A stretch of DNA of 64,000 nt, from contig NZ_CP054301.1 in assembly GCF_013372285.1 (NCBI RefSeq), positions 3,252,001-3,316,000 on the forward strand. Reading direction: 5' to 3'. Below, in pieces: positions 63,787 through 64,000 of this stretch. The notes below the pieces were generated by a model. That model searched no databases, had not been told where the DNA came from, and saw only the letters and a program-made list of their open reading frames with translations. A program made the translations under genes and the position numbers. The stretch comes from Marinomonas primoryensis (lineage in GTDB: Bacteria > Pseudomonadota > Gammaproteobacteria > Pseudomonadales > Marinomonadaceae). Numbering within the stretch: the first letter of the stretch is position 1; every line of letters begins with the position of its first letter.

Positions 63787-64000
63787 CTATTCATTCAAGT
63801 ACAGTTCCGCCATGCTATCCAAACGATTTTTCACTTCTTTCCAGTTCGGCATAACTTGGGTTAACAAACGCCAAAAGCGCTCGCTGTGGTTGTGTTCAGC
63901 AATGTGACAAAGTTCGTGCAAAATTACGTAATCGATACAGTCTTTTGGCGCTTTGATGAGGTGAGGATTAAGCAAAAGCGAGCCACGTGCCGAGCAACTG
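63787..64000 (-). CDS. YgjP-like metal-dependent hydrolase, C-terminal part (partial)
   Basis: The minus frame is open to the window edge and reads SCSARGSLLLNPHLIKAPKD, then YVILHELCHIAEHNHSERFW, the HExxH zinc motif of the YgjP/DUF45 (SprT-like) metallopeptidase family. The start lies beyond 64000; the TTG at 63975 would be too late because conserved residues precede it. It ends at 63787, 10 bp from the IS right end, and appears complete on this side. Confidence 0.85.
   Translation of the reverse strand, partial: SCSARGSLLLNPHLIKAPKDCIDYVILHELCHIAEHNHSERFWRLLTQVMPNWKEVKNRLDSMAELYLNE

Overview
The window reads as chromosomal DNA of a marine gammaproteobacterium, most likely an Oceanospirillales member close to Marinomonas. 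This is inferred from protein style, moderate GC, a Vibrio-like FlgP/FlgT pair, GreB, ZapE, PpnN and several iron-uptake systems; no 16S rRNA gene is present to confirm it. Gene density is high and most genes look intact.

Region 1 (1-14.9 kb) is an aromatic catabolic island for 4-hydroxyphenylacetate. It holds hpaF (partial) and hpaE leftwards, and hpaG1-hpaG2-hpaH-hpaI-hpaA rightwards, followed by a GlcG-like protein, an aldehyde dehydrogenase and a Bcr/CflA exporter. After a MerR/oxidoreductase pair and an acetyltransferase comes a two-component hydroxylase of the Acinetobacter type (oxygenase C2 plus reductase C1 fused to a MarR-like domain), then hpaR. The same 12-bp palindrome TTAACATRTTAA occurs twice in the hpaE/hpaG divergent region and once ahead of hpaR, which marks the likely HpaR operators. 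hpaD is not in the window and presumably lies to the left.

Region 2 (14.9-23.9 kb) looks like an amine or amino-acid catabolism and uptake locus: LysR regulator, RidA, DadA-like oxidase, acetylpolyamine-amidohydrolase-like enzyme, a decayed class III aminotransferase and a complete polar amino-acid ABC transporter.

Region 3 (24-34.4 kb) is housekeeping: greB, an MscS channel, small membrane proteins, an inositol-phosphatase-like enzyme, an esterase, a glycerate-kinase-like protein and dinB with a LexA box. It ends in a run of six genes with FlgP- and FlgT-like proteins, a coiled-coil protein, an outer-membrane protein, a 55-residue membrane protein and a ProQ/FinO-domain protein.

Region 4 (34.4-35.95 kb) holds tRNA-Tyr on the plus strand, an extremely G-poor C-rich stretch, 43 perfect copies of a 7-bp repeat, and an eight-gene tRNA array on the minus strand.

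Region 5 (36-47.3 kb) is mostly housekeeping: polysaccharide deacetylase, kbl-tdh, nudC, a choice-of-anchor lipoprotein, glsA, ppnN, zapE and an MFS transporter.

Region 6 (47.4-62.8 kb) is devoted to iron or substrate import. A FecI sigma factor, FecR, a TonB receptor with an STN signalling domain and a periplasmic M16 protease form one leftward unit behind a Fur box. This architecture resembles FusA/FusC or YddB/PqqL protein-piracy systems but adds cell-surface signalling. A second unit has a siderophore binding protein, two FecCD permeases, an ATPase and a TonB receptor; the receptor is cut at its C-terminus by a degenerate IS3-family element. The window closes with a YgjP-type metallopeptidase fragment.
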